A DNA stretch of 64,000 nt from NCBI RefSeq assembly GCF_003851685.1, contig NZ_CP027727.1, positions 1 to 64,000 of the forward strand. Direction: 5' to 3'. The DNA comes from Pseudomonas sp. R5-89-07. Its GTDB lineage: Bacteria > Pseudomonadota > Gammaproteobacteria > Pseudomonadales > Pseudomonadaceae. The translations under genes and the position numbers were made by a program. This document shows positions 11,237 to 21,458 of this stretch, in pieces. The notes beneath the pieces are model-generated. The model searched no databases, had not been told where the DNA came from, and was given only the letters and a program-made list of their open reading frames with translations. Positions within the stretch are counted from its first letter, which is position 1. Every line of letters starts with the position of its first letter.

Positions 11237-13291
11237 TCAGCCCAGTACGGAAATGTCAGCGATATTGATGAACAGCCCACGCAGACGCGCCAGCATGGCG
11301 TAGCGGTTTTTCCGCACGCCGGCATCCTCGGCGTTGATCATTACCGCTTCGAAGAACGCATCCACCGGCTCACGCAACGACGCCAGGCGCGCCAACGCTT
11401 GCGCGTAGTCACGCTCGGCGATCAGCGGCTTCACGGCGTTTTCGGCCTTGGCGATGGCCGAGTTCAACGAGAACTCCTTGGCGTCGGCAAACAGGCCTGG
11501 GTCGACTTCGACAGTGCCGAGGTTGTCGGCCTTGCTCAGCAGGTTCGACACACGCTTGTTCACGGCGGCCAATGCATCGGCCTCCGGCAGCTTGCGGAAG
11601 GCCTGTACGGCTTGCACGCGTTGGTCGAAGTCCAGCGCCGAACCCGGTTGCAGCGCACGAACCGACAGGTAGACGGAAACGTCCACGCCTTCGTCTTCGT
11701 AACGTGCACGCAGGCGGTCGAACACGAACTCCAGCACTTGCTCGGCCAGGCCGGCTTGCTTGACCTTACTACCGAACTGGCCGACCGCGAACACCACGGC
11801 CTGGGTCAGGTCGAGGTCCAGCTTCTTGTCGATCAGGATGCGCAGCACGCCCAGGGCCGCACGACGCAGGGCATACGGGTCTTTGCTGCCGGTGGGCAGC
11901 ATGCCGATACCGAAGATACCCACCAGCGTGTCCAGCTTGTCGGCGATGGCGACGGCCGCACCGGTCAGGGTGCTCGGCAGTTCGGCACCGGCGCCACGCG
12001 GCATGTACTGCTCGTTCAGCGCCAGGGCCACATCGTCCGGTTCGCCGTCGTTGAGGGCGTAGTAGTAACCGGCCACGCCTTGCATCTCAGGGAACTCGCC
12101 GACCATCTCGGTGGCCAGGTCACACTTGGACAGCAGGCCTGCGCGGGCGGCCCAGGCAGCGTCGCCGCCGATGCGTGGCGCAATGTAGGCCGCCAGCTTG
12201 GAAACGCGCACGGCCTTGTCGTAGACGCTGCCGAGTTTTTCCTGGAACACCACGTTTTGCAGGCGCAGGTTGAAGTCTTCGAGCTTCTGCTTCTTGTCTT
12301 GCTTGAAGAAGAACTCGGCGTCAGTCAGGCGCGGGCGCACGACCTTCTCGTTACCCGCGATGATCTGCTGCGGGTCCTTGCTTTCGATGTTGGCCACGGT
12401 GATAAAGCGCGGCAGCAGCTTGCCGTCCACGTCCAGCAGGCAGAAGTACTTCTGGTTGTCCTGCATGGTGGTGATCAGCGCTTCTTGCGGCACATCCAGG
12501 AAGCGTTCTTCGAACGAGCACACCAGCGGCACAGGCCATTCAACCAGCGCGGTCACTTCGTCGAGCAGGCTTGGCGGCACGATGGCGGTGCCTTCCTGCA
12601 GACGGGCCAGTTCTTCGGTGCGCTTGCTGATCAGCTCGCGACGCTCATTGGCATCGGCCAGCACATAAGCGGCGCGCAGGTCGGCGGCATAGTTCGCCGG
12701 CGAAGTGATGCGTACGGCTTCTGGATGGTGGAAGCGGTGACCACGGGAATCACGGCCGGCCTTCTGGGCAAGAATGGTGCAATCGATGACCTGGTCACCG
12801 AGCAGCATCACCAGCCATTGGGTTGGGCGTACGAACTCTTCCTTGCGCGCACCCCAGCGCATGCGCTTGGGGATCGGCAGGTCGTTCAGGGAATCTTCGA
12901 CGATGGTCGGCAGCAGGCTGGCCGTTGGCTTGCCGGTGATGACCTGGCTGAAACGCAGTTTCGGGCCGCTCTGGTCAATTTCGCTCAGCTCGACGCCGCA
13001 CTTCTTGGCGAAGCCCAGTGCCGCCTGGGTCGGGTTGCCTTCGGCGTCGAACGCGGCCTGGCGTGGCGGGCCGTCGAGGTTGATGTTGCGGTCCGGCTGC
13101 TGGGTTTCCAGCGCGGTGAGCAATACCGCCAGGCGGCGCGGCGCGGCGTAGACCTTCTTCGCAGCGAACTTCAGGCCCGCGCTCTGCAGGCCTTTTTCGA
13201 TACCGGCCAGGAAGGCATCGGCCAGGGTGTTCAGTGCCTTGGGTGGCAGCTCTTCGGTGCCCAGTTCAACCAGGAAATCTTGAGCACTCAT
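11237..13291 (-). CDS. glyS: Glycyl-tRNA synthetase beta subunit
   Basis: This is the beta chain of the tetrameric bacterial glycyl-tRNA synthetase, required for tRNA binding and activity. The 684-residue protein begins [20 protein letters not shown], the typical family start, and is of normal length. Its ATG overlaps the glyQ stop (ATGA at 13288-13291), which indicates coupled translation and equimolar subunit synthesis. Confidence 0.97.
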   Translation of the reverse strand: MSAQDFLVELGTEELPPKALNTLADAFLAGIEKGLQSAGLKFAAKKVYAAPRRLAVLLTALETQQPDRNINLDGPPRQAAFDAEGNPTQAALGFAKKCGVELSEIDQSGPKLRFSQVITGKPTASLLPTIVEDSLNDLPIPKRMRWGARKEEFVRPTQWLVMLLGDQVIDCTILAQKAGRDSRGHRFHHPEAVRITSPANYAADLRAAYVLADANERRELISKRTEELARLQEGTAIVPPSLLDEVTALVEWPVPLVCSFEERFLDVPQEALITTMQDNQKYFCLLDVDGKLLPRFITVANIESKDPQQIIAGNEKVVRPRLTDAEFFFKQDKKQKLEDFNLRLQNVVFQEKLGSVYDKAVRVSKLAAYIAPRIGGDAAWAARAGLLSKCDLATEMVGEFPEMQGVAGYYYALNDGEPDDVALALNEQYMPRGAGAELPSTLTGAAVAIADKLDTLVGIFGIGMLPTGSKDPYALRRAALGVLRILIDKKLDLDLTQAVVFAVGQFGSKVKQAGLAEQVLEFVFDRLRARYEDEGVDVSVYLSVRALQPGSALDFDQRVQAVQAFRKLPEADALAAVNKRVSNLLSKADNLGTVEVDPGLFADAKEFSLNSAIAKAENAVKPLIAERDYAQALARLASLREPVDAFFEAVMINAEDAGVRKNRYAMLARLRGLFINIADISVLG

Positions 13292-14250
13292 TGTGCAGCC
13301 TCCAGCTTAGCCAACACTTCATCACGCAAATCCGGGGTTGCCATCGGGAAGCCCAGCTTGGCGCGAGCCAGCAGGTAGGCTTGGGCGACGGAACGCGCCA
13401 GGGTGCGTACACGCAGGATGTATTGCTGGCGTGCGGTAACCGAGATGGCACGGCGCGCATCCAGCAGGTTGAAGGTATGGGAAGCCTTCAACACCATTTC
13501 ATAGCTCGGCAACGGCAGCGGCTGGTCGAGTTCGATCAGGCGCTTGGCTTCGCTTTCATAGAAGTCGAACAGTTCGAACAGCTTGTCGACGTTGGCGTGT
13601 TCGAAGTTGTAGGTGGACTGCTCCACTTCGTTCTGGTGGAACACATCGCCGTAGGTGACCTTGCCGAACGGGCCGTCAGCCCATACCAGGTCGTAGACCG
13701 AGTCCACGCCCTGCAGGTACATGGCCAGGCGCTCGAGGCCGTAGGTGATTTCGCCGGTCACCGGGTAGCACTCGATGCCGCCCGCTTGCTGGAAGTAAGT
13801 GAACTGCGTCACTTCCATGCCATTGAGCCAGACTTCCCAGCCCAGGCCCCAGGCGCCAAGGGTCGGCGATTCCCAGTTGTCTTCGACGAAACGGATGTCG
13901 TGGACCAGCGGGTCCAGGCCGACATGTTTCAGCGAGCCCAGGTAGAGTTCCTGGAAGTTGTCCGGGTTGGGCTTCAATACCACCTGGAACTGGTAATAGT
14001 GCTGCAGACGGTTCGGGTTTTCGCCGTAGCGGCCGTCAGTCGGGCGGCGACTGGGCTGCACATAAGCGGCGTTCCAGGTTTCCGGGCCGATGGCCCGCAG
14101 GAAGGTAGCGGTGTGGAAAGTGCCGGCGCCTACTTCCATATCGTAGGGCTGAAGTACCACACAACCTTGCTCGGCCCAGTATTGCTGGAGGGCGAGGATC
14201 AAGTCTTGGAAGGTACGCACGGCTGGCGTAGGCTGGCTCACGAAATTCAC
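13288..14250 (-). CDS. glyQ: Glycyl-tRNA synthetase alpha subunit
   Basis: This is the catalytic alpha chain of class II glycyl-tRNA synthetase. The sequence contains the family hallmarks [31 protein letters not shown] and [17 protein letters not shown]. Two GTG codons (14250 and 14241) are possible starts; the second gives [12 protein letters not shown], the form usual in pseudomonads, so the gene may be three codons shorter. It is divergent from tag, with the start regions 72 bases apart. Confidence 0.96.
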   Translation of the reverse strand: MNFVSQPTPAVRTFQDLILALQQYWAEQGCVVLQPYDMEVGAGTFHTATFLRAIGPETWNAAYVQPSRRPTDGRYGENPNRLQHYYQFQVVLKPNPDNFQELYLGSLKHVGLDPLVHDIRFVEDNWESPTLGAWGLGWEVWLNGMEVTQFTYFQQAGGIECYPVTGEITYGLERLAMYLQGVDSVYDLVWADGPFGKVTYGDVFHQNEVEQSTYNFEHANVDKLFELFDFYESEAKRLIELDQPLPLPSYEMVLKASHTFNLLDARRAISVTARQQYILRVRTLARSVAQAYLLARAKLGFPMATPDLRDEVLAKLEAAQ

Positions 14251-14322
14251 CTGTTACTTGGGCTGCGATTTAAAGAGCGGGAGTATACCCGATTCGGCCC
14301 CGCCACCACTCCCTGGAGCCTT

Positions 14323-14880
14323 ATGCCACGCTGCTTTTGGTGTTCTGAAGATCCGCTGTACATGGCTTATCACGATCAGGAGTGGGGAACGCCGCTGCGC
14401 GATGCGCAGGGTTTGTTCGAGTTGCTTTTGCTCGAAGGGTTCCAGGCGGGCTTGTCCTGGATCACCGTTTTACGCAAACGCGAGCATTATCGAAAGGTTC
14501 TGTTCGGCTTTGATGCGCAGCGCCTGGCGAAGCTGACCGACGCTGAAATCGAGGCGTTGATGCAGGACCCAGGCATTGTGCGTAACCGCTTGAAGCTCAA
14601 CGCCACACGGCGCAATGCCTCAGCCTGGCTGGCGCTGGAGGACCCTGTGGGTCTGCTCTGGTCGTTTGTCGGCGGCGTGCCCAAGGTCAATCACTTCAAG
14701 GATCGCAGCGAAGTCCCGGCGATCACCCCAGAGGCCCAGGCCATGAGCAAAGCCTTGAAAAAGGCCGGCTTCACCTTTGTCGGGCCGACCATCTGCTACG
14801 CGTTCATGCAGGCTTCGGGCATGGTCATGGACCACACTCAGAACTGCGACCGTTACGCGGACCTGGTCAACGCCGGTTAG
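14323..14880 (+). CDS. tag: DNA-3-methyladenine glycosylase I
   Basis: Tag excises 3-methyladenine from alkylated DNA in base excision repair. The 185-residue product begins MPRCFWCSEDPLYMAYHDQEWG. The Cys4 and C-terminal His/Cys residues (MVMDHTQNCDRY) form the structural zinc site known in the family, and GLSWITVLRKRE lies in the substrate pocket region. The start is placed at the ATG that opens the conserved N terminus; a much longer upstream frame only mirrors the opposite-strand glyS/glyQ. Confidence 0.95.
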   Translation: MPRCFWCSEDPLYMAYHDQEWGTPLRDAQGLFELLLLEGFQAGLSWITVLRKREHYRKVLFGFDAQRLAKLTDAEIEALMQDPGIVRNRLKLNATRRNASAWLALEDPVGLLWSFVGGVPKVNHFKDRSEVPAITPEAQAMSKALKKAGFTFVGPTICYAFMQASGMVMDHTQNCDRYADLVNAG

Positions 14881-14920
14881 AATGCGCGCTTTGCGCACCA
14901 CACACGATCAGGAGTGAACT

Positions 14921-15808
14921 GTGGAAAAGTTTAAAGGCGCCTTGCTGGTAGGCGCTCTTCGGTTGTTTGCCCTGCTGCCCTGGCGCGCCGTACAAGCCGT
15001 CGGCACGGGTATCGGCTGGATCATGTGGAAAACCCCCAACCGCTCCCGTGACACGGTGCGGATCAACCTTTCCAAATGCTTCCCGGACATGGACCCGACC
15101 GAGCGCGAGCGCCTGGTGGGACGCAGCCTGATGGACATCGGCAAGTCATTGACCGAAAGCGCCTGCGCGTGGATCTGGCCGGCCCAGCGCTCCATCGACC
15201 TGGTGCGTGAAGTCGAAGGCCTGGAAGTGCTGCACGAGGCCCTGGCGTCGGGTAAAGGCGTGGTGGGCATCACCAGCCACCTGGGCAATTGGGAGGTGCT
15301 GAACCACTTCTATTGCAGCCAGTGCAAACCGATCATTTTCTACCGCCCGCCCAAGCTCAAGGCCGTTGATGAATTGCTGCGCAAGCAACGCGTGCAACTG
15401 GGAAATCGCGTGGCGGCTTCTACCAAGGAAGGCATCCTCAGCGTGATCAAGGAAGTGCGCAAGGGCGGCCAGGTGGGCATCCCTGCCGACCCCGAGCCGG
15501 CTGAATCCGCCGGGATTTTCGTGCCGTTCTTCGCCACCCAGGCACTGACCAGCAAGTTCGTACCGAACATGCTGGCGGGCCACAAGGCGGTGGGCGTATT
15601 CCTGCACGCACTGCGGCTGCCAGACGGCTCGGGCTATAAAGTGATCCTGGAAGCGGCGCCGGAAGACATGTACAGCACCGATACCGCCACGTCCTGCGCG
15701 GCGATGAGCAAGGTGGTGGAGCGCTATGTCGGCGCCTACCCGAGCCAGTACATGTGGAGCATGAAGCGCTTCAAGAAACGCCCGCCGGGTGAGGCGCGCT
15801 GGTACTGA
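14921..15808 (+). CDS. htrB: Lipid A lauroyl-type acyltransferase (HtrB/LpxL family)
   Basis: This inner-membrane enzyme adds a secondary acyl chain to lipid A. It has 295 residues with an N-terminal hydrophobic helix, the HX4E catalytic motif in SHLGNWEVL (about residues 114-122) and a GIPADPEPAESAGIFVPFF segment typical of the family. The start is GTG at 14921, preceded by AGGAG seven bases upstream. The P. aeruginosa orthologue next to tag is one of two late lauroyltransferases; assigning the acyl position here is inference. Confidence 0.88.
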   Translation: MEKFKGALLVGALRLFALLPWRAVQAVGTGIGWIMWKTPNRSRDTVRINLSKCFPDMDPTERERLVGRSLMDIGKSLTESACAWIWPAQRSIDLVREVEGLEVLHEALASGKGVVGITSHLGNWEVLNHFYCSQCKPIIFYRPPKLKAVDELLRKQRVQLGNRVAASTKEGILSVIKEVRKGGQVGIPADPEPAESAGIFVPFFATQALTSKFVPNMLAGHKAVGVFLHALRLPDGSGYKVILEAAPEDMYSTDTATSCAAMSKVVERYVGAYPSQYMWSMKRFKKRPPGEARWY

Positions 15809-15828
15809 CTCAACCACAACACAAAACC

Positions 15829-15921
15829 AATGTGGGAGGGGGCTTGCCCCCGATGGCGGTGGTTCAGTCAACCATGCATTGACTGATCCACTGCTATCGG
15901 GGGCAAGCCCCCTCCCACATT
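15829..15921. repeat. REP doublet, family A (GTGGGAGGGGGC core)
   Basis: Two REP units face each other as perfect 26-base inverted arms (15829-15854 and 15896-15921) separated by 41 bases. They lie between htrB and the converging TPR gene. This is the REPIN form of the commonest pseudomonad REP. Confidence 0.93.
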
Positions 15922-15932
15922 CAAGTCCCGCA

Positions 15933-16244
15933 TTAAGCCTGGCGGTCGAGTTTCTTCAGGAACACTGTCATCTCTTTTTCGGCCTGTTTGTCGCCATGGG
16001 CCTGGGCCGCCTCTATGCCTCTTTCCCACGCGTTTCGTGCGGCAGCGTTATCACCCTGCGCCAACTGCGCCTTGCCCAACAACTTCCAGGCCGCCGAATA
16101 CTTAAGGTCGAACTCGACACATTTCTGTAGGTGCTTTACCGCCCTGGCGTAGTCCTTCAGGTCCAGATAACCCTTGCCCAGCCCGAAGCGCAGCAGCGAG
16201 TTGTCCACACCCTTGGCCAGCATTTTTTCCAGGGACTCCAGCAT
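15933..16244 (-). CDS. Small tetratricopeptide-repeat protein
   Basis: This 103-residue soluble protein consists almost wholly of TPR helices: a YLDLKDYARAVKHLQKCVEF repeat, then AWKLLGKAQLAQGDNAAARN and AWERGIEAAQAHGDKQAEKEM. There is no signal peptide. It is 15 bases downstream of trkA on the same strand and probably co-transcribed. A scaffolding or protein-binding role is all that the sequence supports. Confidence 0.85.
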   Translation of the reverse strand: MLESLEKMLAKGVDNSLLRFGLGKGYLDLKDYARAVKHLQKCVEFDLKYSAAWKLLGKAQLAQGDNAAARNAWERGIEAAQAHGDKQAEKEMTVFLKKLDRQA

Positions 16245-16259
16245 CGCGTCGCTCCTTGA

Positions 16260-17633
16260 TCAGAAAAAGCTCAACCCTACGTGGAACAGCTTCTCCACAT
16301 CGCGAATATGTTTCTTGTCCACCAGGAACAGGATCACATGGTCACCGGTAGCGATCACCGTGTCGTCGTGGGCGATGATCACTTCCTCATCGCGGATGAT
16401 CGCGCCAATGGTGGTGCCCGGCGGCAAGCCGATATCGCGGATGGCCCTGCCGATCACCTTGCTCGACTTCGAATCGCCATGGGCAATCGCCTCGATAGCC
16501 TCGGCCGCGCCACGGCGCAGGGAGTGCACGCTGACGATATCGCCACGGCGTACGTGCGCCAGCAACGTACCGATGGTCGCCAGTTGCGGGCTGATGGCGA
16601 TGTCGATATCACCGCCCTGGATCAGATCGACATAGGCGGGGTTGTTGATGATGGTCATCACCTTCTTCGCCCCCAGCCGCTTGGCCAGCAGCGAGGACAT
16701 GATGTTGGCCTCGTCATCGTTGGTCAGCGCCAGGAAGATGTCCGCGTCGGCGATGTTTTCTTCCATCAGCAGGTCGCGGTCCGAAGCACTGCCCTGCAGC
16801 ACCACGGTGCTGTCGAGCGTGTCGGACAAATGCCGGCAGCGTGTGGGGCTCATCTCGATGATCTTCACCTGGTAGCGGCTTTCAATTGCCTCTGCCAGGC
16901 GCTCGCCAATCTGCCCGCCGCCCGCGATGACGATGCGTTTATAGGTTTCGTCGAGCCGGCGCATTTCGCTCATCACGGCACGAATGTTCGCCTTGGCCGC
17001 GATGAAAAACACTTCGTCATCGGCTTCGATCACGGTGTCGCCCTGGGGCAGGATCGGCCGGTCACGCCGGAAAATCGCCGCGACGCGGGTTTCCACATTC
17101 GGCATGTGTTCGCGCAGTTGGCGCAATTGCTGGCCCACCAGCGGCCCGCCGTAGTAGGCCTTTACTGCGACCAGCTGCGCCTTGCCTTCGGCGAAGTCGA
17201 TCACCTGCAAGGCACCCGGGATTTCGATCAGGCGCTTGATGTAATGAGTGACCACTTGTTCCGGGCTGATCAGCACGTCCACCGGAATCGCGTCGTTATC
17301 GAACAGGCCGGCGCGGGTCAGGTAGGCCGCTTCGCGGACGCGGGCGATCTTGGTCGGGGTGTGGAACAGCGTGTGGGCGACCTGGCAGGCGACCATATTG
17401 GTCTCGTCGCTGTTGGTGACCGCGACGAGCATGTCGGCATCGTCGGCGCCGGCTTGACGCAGCACGGTCGGGAACGACGCACGCCCTTGCACCGTGCGGA
17501 TGTCCAGGCGGTCGCCCAGGTTGCGCAGGCGCTCGCTGTCGGTGTCGACCACGGTGATGTCGTTGGCTTCACTGGCCAAATGCTCGGCCAGCGTGCCACC
17601 TACCTGCCCTGCCCCGAGGATGATGATTTTCAT
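16260..17633 (-). CDS. trkA: Trk potassium uptake system NAD-binding protein
   Basis: This is the peripheral gating subunit of the Trk K+ transporter, on the cytoplasmic face of the membrane. Its 457 residues form two RCK halves, each with a Rossmann NAD site: [17 protein letters not shown] at the N terminus and [17 protein letters not shown] near residue 235. Each half is followed by a TrkA-C domain. It is 22 bases downstream of rsmB in the fmt-rsmB-trkA-TPR run. The membrane subunit TrkH or TrkG is not in this window. Confidence 0.96.
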   Translation of the reverse strand: MKIIILGAGQVGGTLAEHLASEANDITVVDTDSERLRNLGDRLDIRTVQGRASFPTVLRQAGADDADMLVAVTNSDETNMVACQVAHTLFHTPTKIARVREAAYLTRAGLFDNDAIPVDVLISPEQVVTHYIKRLIEIPGALQVIDFAEGKAQLVAVKAYYGGPLVGQQLRQLREHMPNVETRVAAIFRRDRPILPQGDTVIEADDEVFFIAAKANIRAVMSEMRRLDETYKRIVIAGGGQIGERLAEAIESRYQVKIIEMSPTRCRHLSDTLDSTVVLQGSASDRDLLMEENIADADIFLALTNDDEANIMSSLLAKRLGAKKVMTIINNPAYVDLIQGGDIDIAISPQLATIGTLLAHVRRGDIVSVHSLRRGAAEAIEAIAHGDSKSSKVIGRAIRDIGLPPGTTIGAIIRDEEVIIAHDDTVIATGDHVILFLVDKKHIRDVEKLFHVGLSFF

Positions 17634-17655
17634 CCGGTCACTCCCTAAAAACCAT

Positions 17656-18966
17656 TCAGCCGCGCACGGCGGCGATCTTGATCAGTTTGGCGTAGTAGAA
17701 GCCGTCGTGCCCGCCTTCCTGCGCAAGCAATTGGCGCCCGTGGGGCTGCTTGATGCCGGCGGTGGTCGCAAGGTCCAGTTCCCGGGCGCCGCTGGTGCGG
17801 GCAAGGAAGGCTTCGATGACCTCGGTGTTCTCGGTGGGCAAGGTGGAACAGGTGGCGTACAGCAGCATGCCGCCGACTTCCAGGGTTGGCCACAGCGCGT
17901 CGAGCAGTTCGCCTTGCAGCACGGCCAGCGCGGCGATGTCATCGGCTTGGCGGGTCAGTTTGATATCCGGGTGGCGACGGATCACACCGGTTGCCGAGCA
18001 CGGCGCGTCCAGCAGAATGCGCTGGAACGGTTTGCCGTCCCACCAAGTGGCGGTGTCGCGGCCGTCGGCGGCGATCAGGTCGGCGCTCAGTCCCAGGCGT
18101 GCGAGGTTTTCCCGCACGCGCACCAGGCGTTTGGCTTCCAGGTCGACGGCTACTACACCGGCCAGGTCTTTTTCGACTTCCAGGATGTGACAGGTCTTAC
18201 CGCCAGGGGCGCAGCAGGCGTCCAATACGCGTTGACCGGGCGCCAGGTCGAGCAGGTCGGCGGCCAATTGCGCCGCTTCGTCCTGCACGCTGATCCAGCC
18301 GTCGGCAAAGCCCGGCAGGCTGCGCACGTCGGCGGCCGCTTCGAGCACGATGCCGTCGATGCTGTACACGCACGGCGTGGCGTTGATGCCGGCCCCGCTG
18401 AGCAAGTGCAGGTAAGCGTCGCGGCTGTGGTGGCGGCGGTTGACCCGCAGGATCATCGGAGGGTGCGCATTGTTCGCCGCGCAAATCGCTTCCCATTGCT
18501 GCGGCCAGAAAGCCTTCAAGGATTTTTGCAGCCATCGCGGGTGGGCGGTGCGCACCACCGGGTCATGTTCGAGTTCGGCCAGCAGCGCTTCGCTTTCGCG
18601 CTGGGCGCGGCGCAGCACGGCATTGAGCAAGGCCTTGGCCCAAGGTTTCTTCAGCTTGTCGGCGCAACCAACCGTCTCACCGATGGCGGCGTGGGCCGGC
18701 ACACGGGTGTAGAGCAATTGATAGAGGCCGACCAGCAGCAGCGCTTCAACATCGGCATCGGCCGCCTTGAAAGGTTTTTGCAGCAGCTTGGCCGCCAGCG
18801 CCGACAACCGTGGCTGCCAACGCGCGGTGCCGAAGGCCAGGTCCTGAGTGAAACCGCGATCACGGTCTTCAACCTTATCCAGCTGAACAGGCAGTGAACT
18901 GTTCAACGAAGCCTTGCCGTTGAGTACGGCGGCGAGCGCCTTGGCGGCGGCCAGACGCGGGTTCAT
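17656..18966 (-). CDS. rsmB: 16S rRNA (cytosine-967-C5)-methyltransferase
   Basis: RsmB methylates C967 of 16S rRNA using S-adenosylmethionine. The 436-residue protein has an N-terminal NusB-like RNA-binding domain and a C-terminal Rossmann methyltransferase with [15 protein letters not shown] and the catalytic loop [17 protein letters not shown]. Its ATG overlaps the fmt stop (ATGA), so the two genes are translationally coupled. Confidence 0.96.
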   Translation of the reverse strand: MNPRLAAAKALAAVLNGKASLNSSLPVQLDKVEDRDRGFTQDLAFGTARWQPRLSALAAKLLQKPFKAADADVEALLLVGLYQLLYTRVPAHAAIGETVGCADKLKKPWAKALLNAVLRRAQRESEALLAELEHDPVVRTAHPRWLQKSLKAFWPQQWEAICAANNAHPPMILRVNRRHHSRDAYLHLLSGAGINATPCVYSIDGIVLEAAADVRSLPGFADGWISVQDEAAQLAADLLDLAPGQRVLDACCAPGGKTCHILEVEKDLAGVVAVDLEAKRLVRVRENLARLGLSADLIAADGRDTATWWDGKPFQRILLDAPCSATGVIRRHPDIKLTRQADDIAALAVLQGELLDALWPTLEVGGMLLYATCSTLPTENTEVIEAFLARTSGARELDLATTAGIKQPHGRQLLAQEGGHDGFYYAKLIKIAAVRG

Positions 18967-19916
18967 TGAGCGGTCACTCCAAGGAGGGTGCCGGGGGCGA
19001 ATTTCTCACGGCGGCTGTTGAACAGATCGCTGAAATTCAGCGCCTTGCCACCGGGCAATTGCAGGCGCGTCAGGCACAGCGCCTGTTCACCGCAGGCGAC
19101 CAACAGGCCGTCCTTGCTGGCACCGATGATTTCTCCGGGCGCGCCGTTGCCATCGGCCAGGCTCGCAGCCAGCACTTTCAAGGCTTCGCCGTTGAGCGTG
19201 CTGTGGCAGATCGGCCAAGGGTTGAACGCACGCACCAGGCGCTCCAGCTCGACGGCGGGGCGGCTCCAGTCGATACGTGCTTCGTCTTTGTTCAGTTTGT
19301 GGGCGTAGGTCGCCAGGCTGTCATCCTGCACTTCGCCTTCGAGGGTGCCGGCAGCGAGACCGGCGATGGCCTGGATGACGGCGGGCGGGCCCATTTCAGC
19401 CAGACGGTCATGCAGGCTGCCGCCGGTGTCCTGAGCGGTGATCGGGGTGGTGACTTTGAGCAGCATCGGGCCGGTGTCCAAGCCTGCTTCCATGCGCATG
19501 ACGGTCACGCCGCTTTCGCGGTCGCCCGCTTCGACCGCGCGCTGGATCGGTGCCGCTCCGCGCCAGCGTGGCAGCAGCGACGCGTGACTGTTGATGCAGC
19601 CCAGGCGCGGGATGTCGAGCACGGCCTGGGGCAGGATCAAGCCGTAGGCGACGACCACCAACAGGTCCGGCTTCAATGCGGCCAGCTCGGCCTGGGCCTC
19701 GGCGTTGCGCAGGGTGGGCGGCTGCAGCACGGGGATGGCGTGCTCTAGCGCCAGTTGCTTGACCGGGCTTGGCATCAGTTTTTGCCCGCGCCCGGCCGGG
19801 CGATCCGGCTGGGTGTACACCGCGACGATTTCATAAGGGCTGGCAAGCAGCGCCTTGAGGTGTTCGGCGGCAAATTCTGGGGTACCGGCAAAAACAATGC
19901 GCAGTGGCTCGGTCAT
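18963..19916 (-). CDS. fmt: Methionyl-tRNA formyltransferase
   Basis: Fmt formylates initiator Met-tRNA using 10-formyltetrahydrofolate. The 317-residue product has the catalytic segment [20 protein letters not shown] and the N-terminal [14 protein letters not shown]. It lies downstream of def, its usual partner, but a hairpin with a T-rich tail separates the two, so part of its expression may come from its own promoter or from read-through. Confidence 0.97.
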   Translation of the reverse strand: MTEPLRIVFAGTPEFAAEHLKALLASPYEIVAVYTQPDRPAGRGQKLMPSPVKQLALEHAIPVLQPPTLRNAEAQAELAALKPDLLVVVAYGLILPQAVLDIPRLGCINSHASLLPRWRGAAPIQRAVEAGDRESGVTVMRMEAGLDTGPMLLKVTTPITAQDTGGSLHDRLAEMGPPAVIQAIAGLAAGTLEGEVQDDSLATYAHKLNKDEARIDWSRPAVELERLVRAFNPWPICHSTLNGEALKVLAASLADGNGAPGEIIGASKDGLLVACGEQALCLTRLQLPGGKALNFSDLFNSRREKFAPGTLLGVTAQ

Positions 19917-19941
19917 CGGAGTTCTCGGTTAAAAACAGTCA

Positions 19942-19973
19942 CAAAAGAAAAAGGCTTGCCGTGGCAAGCCTTT
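19942..19973 (-). terminator. Terminator between def and fmt
   Basis: An 11-bp perfect stem (19963-19973 and 19950-19960, two-base loop) is followed on the reverse strand by TTCTTTT. It lies 12 bases past the def stop and 34 bases before the fmt start, so it should end or attenuate def transcription before fmt. Confidence 0.8.
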
Positions 19974-19985
19974 GGAAGGAGAGCA

Positions 19986-20492
19986 TCAAGCTTGCTGGCG
20001 ATGCTTTTTTTCCAGCTTCTTCTTGATCCGGTCACGCTTGAGCGTGGACAGGTAGTCGACAAACAGCTTGCCGTTGAGGTGATCGCACTCATGCTGGATA
20101 CACACCGCCAACAGGCCTTCGGCAATCAGCTCGAACGGCTTGCCGTCGCGGTCCAGGGCCTTGATCTTCACGCGCAGCGGGCGTTCGACGTTTTCGTAGA
20201 ACTCCGGCACCGACAGGCAACCTTCCTGGTATTCGCCCATCTCGTCGGTCAGCGGTTCGAACTCGGGGTTGATGTACACCCGTGGTTCGCTGCGATCTTC
20301 GGACAGGTCCATGACCACGACGCGCAGATGCACATTGACCTGGGTCGCGGCGAGGCCGATGCCCGGGGCTTCATACATTGTTTCAAACATGTCATCGACC
20401 AACTGACGAACCTTGTCGTCCACTACGGCCACCGGCTTGGCGATCGTGCGCAGGCGCGAGTCGGGAAATTCGAGGATGTTCAAAATAGCCAT
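19986..20492 (-). CDS. def: Peptide deformylase
   Basis: Def removes the N-formyl group from nascent proteins and is a ferrous or zinc metalloenzyme. All three family motifs are present in the 168 residues: GIGLAATQV (45-53), EGCLSV with metal ligand Cys92, and QHECDHLNG with His134, Glu135 and His138. The ATG at 20492 begins [18 protein letters not shown], the conserved start; codons upstream of it are not conserved in character. It is divergent from the LysM-less gene. Confidence 0.97.
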   Translation of the reverse strand: MAILNILEFPDSRLRTIAKPVAVVDDKVRQLVDDMFETMYEAPGIGLAATQVNVHLRVVVMDLSEDRSEPRVYINPEFEPLTDEMGEYQEGCLSVPEFYENVERPLRVKIKALDRDGKPFELIAEGLLAVCIQHECDHLNGKLFVDYLSTLKRDRIKKKLEKKHRQQA

Positions 20493-20627
20493 AAGCGTAA
20501 TTGCTGCACATGTGAGGTAGAGGCAAATCGGCGGTGGGATGGACCCAGGCAGCCGGTGTGAAACGTTCGAAAGCCGCGAAGGCCATGGCGTTTCACGCGA
20601 ACGCACATAATAAAGGAGATTGACCCC

Positions 20628-21395
20628 ATGAGGAAATCGCTACTCGTCCTGCTGCTCTGGGCACCGTTCGCTGTGGCGCTGGTTCCGCCGCCCGAACAGC
20701 GCCTGGACGCCACCACGCAAAAGGCGATCCAGGCTTTTTTGCTGCACAACCGCCTGTTCGACTCGCCTGAGGACCTGGACAACGCCCCCTACATCGTTGC
20801 CACCGATGCCGGACGCGTGCTGGGCGCCAATGGTGAACACATCCATGCCAGAGGCAGCCTGGACCCCGCCCAGCCGAACTACGGGATTTTCCGCCGAGGC
20901 AAGGCCTACACCGACCCCGACACCCACGAACTGCTTGGCATCAACGCCGACGACATCGGTACTGCCCGCTTTCTGCTGGCCGGTGACCTCACCACCCTGG
21001 CCGTGCAAAGGGTTACCCGGGAAGTCCGCCCCGGTGACCGTTTGCTTCGCGCCGAACCTGCTATCAGCCTGACAACGCCCGCACATGCATCCTTCGTTGA
21101 AGGGCACATCATCGACGTCCCCAGGGGCGTATCGCAGATCGGCCTGCTGGACGCGGTGACCCTGAACAAGGGGCGCCGGGACGGATTGGCCGACGGCCAA
21201 TTGCTTACCGTGATCAGGGCCGGCGCCTCGGTGCGCGATGCACTTACGGGCGCCCAGACGACACTCCCGGATGTTCGAGCCGGCACCCTGCTGGTGTTTC
21301 GCACCCATGAAAAGCTCAGCTATGCCCTGGTTCTCAGCGCCTCCCGGGCCCTGGCGGTCATGGACCGTTTCGAGACTGCCGAACAAACGCAATAA
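20628..21395 (+). CDS. Secreted protein related to the LysM protein upstream of dprA, lacking LysM
   Basis: This 255-residue exported protein has a signal peptide ([17 protein letters not shown]). A good AAGGAG site precedes the ATG. In other pseudomonads, as I recall them, the gene at this position encodes about 340 residues: signal peptide, a LysM peptidoglycan-binding domain, then a conserved C-terminal domain. Here the signal peptide runs almost directly into the linker ([20 protein letters not shown]) and the C-terminal domain ([60 protein letters not shown]). The LysM part, about 85 residues, is absent with no frameshift trace. It lies upstream of dprA as usual. Function unknown. Confidence 0.85.
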   Translation: MRKSLLVLLLWAPFAVALVPPPEQRLDATTQKAIQAFLLHNRLFDSPEDLDNAPYIVATDAGRVLGANGEHIHARGSLDPAQPNYGIFRRGKAYTDPDTHELLGINADDIGTARFLLAGDLTTLAVQRVTREVRPGDRLLRAEPAISLTTPAHASFVEGHIIDVPRGVSQIGLLDAVTLNKGRRDGLADGQLLTVIRAGASVRDALTGAQTTLPDVRAGTLLVFRTHEKLSYALVLSASRALAVMDRFETAEQTQ

Positions 21396-21458
21396 ATAGC
21401 CTGCTAAATAAGTTACCAACAGAGTTATCCACAGCTTGTTCCGATCAAGGATGATCAA

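Noticed and set aside
11399..13378. 659-codon open frame on the forward strand opposite glyS
   Set aside because: It is antisense to a certain essential gene, has no ribosome-binding site or recognisable domain, and is the expected mirror of a GC-rich third-position reading frame.
13234..14322. Long in-frame upstream extension of tag
   Set aside because: It lies opposite glyS and glyQ and carries no conserved residues; the conserved Tag N terminus starts at 14323.
15829..15921. Inverted repeats considered as insertion-sequence ends
   Set aside because: The arms flank only 41 bases, and the same unit recurs in many gaps; they fit REP doublets, not a transposon.
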